This document shows positions 32,842 to 33,417 of a stretch of 33,417 nucleotides of DNA, in pieces. The number at the start of each line of letters is the position of its first letter. Within the stretch, counting starts at the first letter, position 1. The notes under the pieces are model-generated. The model was given only the letters and a program-made list of their open reading frames with translations. It had not been told where the DNA came from and searched no databases. The DNA is from a virus. The DNA lies in IMG/VR virus record IMGVR_UViG_3300017992_000017, positions 1 through 33,417 of that record; one strand, written 5' to 3'. The translations under genes were made by a program, and so were the position numbers.

Positions 32842-33417
32842 ATGAGTTTTCGTAACTTCCTTCGTCGGTGGTGGCGATCTGGCTCACAACCGAAACCGCA
32901 ACCCGAGCCGCAACCTGTCGTAGAGATACCGCAGGCAGCTCCTCGTGCTCTACCACAATTCGGCATGAACAATCCTCATCCGTACTGGGAGGAAGCGGCC
33001 GAGTGTGGAGTGACGTTGGCGAAGAAGCTACCACACGAGTGGTCTGGGATTGAGCCGTTTCGACCTCTTGCTGGTGACCGACGTCGGTTTACCATCGACG
33101 ACTTCGGGTTGGGTGACCTCCCCAGCAAATATCAACCGTTTCTGGAGAAGCATTTCCGGACCACACTCGCCAGGCTCAAAGGACAACCGGTGGACTGGCA
33201 GCAGGATTCTCGCGGTCGGTGGCACGCGTTTTTCTGGCACGCGACCGATCGGTATGTCCGGGAGGCGCAGCAACACGGGATCGACGTGACCTTCTTGATG
33301 CACATGCGCACGCTCTGGGCATCCAATCCCCGGGGACTGGCACACGCGTTTGAGCGTCGAGATACCAAGGGAGCACACCTGTCTCCGACTCGACCTGAAG
33401 CGGATGCGGATCTGCAA
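32842..33417 (+). CDS. Unknown protein with a Pro/Gln linker, truncated by the right edge
   Basis: An ORF of 192 codons begins at ATG 32842, one base after the thyX stop, with GGGAG at 32830-32834 and a 7-base spacer, and is still open at the window end. The first 12 residues are basic and aromatic (SFRNFLRRWWRSG), which could be a membrane- or nucleic acid-contacting segment, followed by a QPKPQPEPQP linker and a soluble domain with many Arg, His, Trp and Asp (PFRPLAGDRRRF, DWQQDSRGRWHAFFWHATDR). No family is recognised. Minus-strand frames here are antisense shadows of this gene. Confidence 0.75.
   Translation, partial: MSFRNFLRRWWRSGSQPKPQPEPQPVVEIPQAAPRALPQFGMNNPHPYWEEAAECGVTLAKKLPHEWSGIEPFRPLAGDRRRFTIDDFGLGDLPSKYQPFLEKHFRTTLARLKGQPVDWQQDSRGRWHAFFWHATDRYVREAQQHGIDVTFLMHMRTLWASNPRGLAHAFERRDTKGAHLSPTRPEADADLQ

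Noticed and set aside
33028-33417. A minus-strand frame open to the right edge
   Set aside because: The plus strand has a longer open frame (32842 onward) with a good ribosome site one base after the thyX stop.
1-33417. tRNA genes, integrase, attachment sites, lysogeny repressor
   Set aside because: None could be supported from the sequence; the window does not show whether the phage is temperate.

Overview
This is about 33 kb of a tailed double-stranded DNA bacteriophage genome (Caudoviricetes). The morphology is most likely siphovirus-like: it has a tail terminator, a tail-tube protein, a frameshifting tail-assembly chaperone pair and an 1826-residue tape measure, and no contractile sheath gene was seen. 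Every supported gene is on the + strand, tightly packed with ATGA, TAATG or TGATG overlaps and good Shine-Dalgarno sites. No tRNA, integrase, CRISPR array or insertion sequence was seen. The host cannot be read from the sequence. The cysteine-rich tail-end protein and the small Cys-containing protein after it resemble families I associate with environmental (metagenomic) phages, but this is a weak clue.

Layout. 1-9685 is the head and head-tail connector region: a fragment at the left edge, an SU10-type major capsid protein followed by a strong terminator, a coiled-coil membrane protein, a beta-rich head protein, two unknown proteins, a beta-helix protein with a long repetitive tail, a conserved virion protein, then connector genes (DnaT-like adaptor fused to a beta domain, head-closure-like protein, Mu F-like minor head protein, gp10-like protein). 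9708-13484 is one very large gene encoding two glycosyltransferases and a methyltransferase-like domain, interrupted by an HNH-containing intein. 13481-24883 is the tail region: a small ORF, a 31-codon basic micro-ORF, tail terminator, tail tube, chaperones G and G-T, tape measure, distal tail proteins and a Cys-rich protein. 24884-33417 is replication and early functions: SF2 helicase, small zinc proteins, DnaB-like helicase, DnaG-like primase, 5'-3' exonuclease, sigma-like factor, a zinc/alpha-CTD-like fusion, ThyX, and a gene running off the right edge. Terminase and portal should lie left of the window; a DNA polymerase may lie to the right.

How it works together. The replication genes form a helicase-primase-exonuclease set with ThyX supplying thymidylate. 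The sigma-like and alpha-CTD-like genes are adjacent and overlap, which suggests the phage redirects host RNA polymerase. A repeated motif, GGTATAGTTTC, sits just before the SF2 helicase and again, in direct and inverted copies, over a good sigma70-type promoter before the exonuclease. This looks like an operator set for the replication region.

The most remarkable locus is the glycosyltransferase fusion. The intein lies inside the E-x7-E motif of the GT-B domain, so the enzyme should be inactive until spliced. It begins with proline instead of Cys or Ser and has a Cys in block F, pointing to a non-canonical splicing mechanism. Its position among virion genes suggests that the phage glycosylates its own particle.
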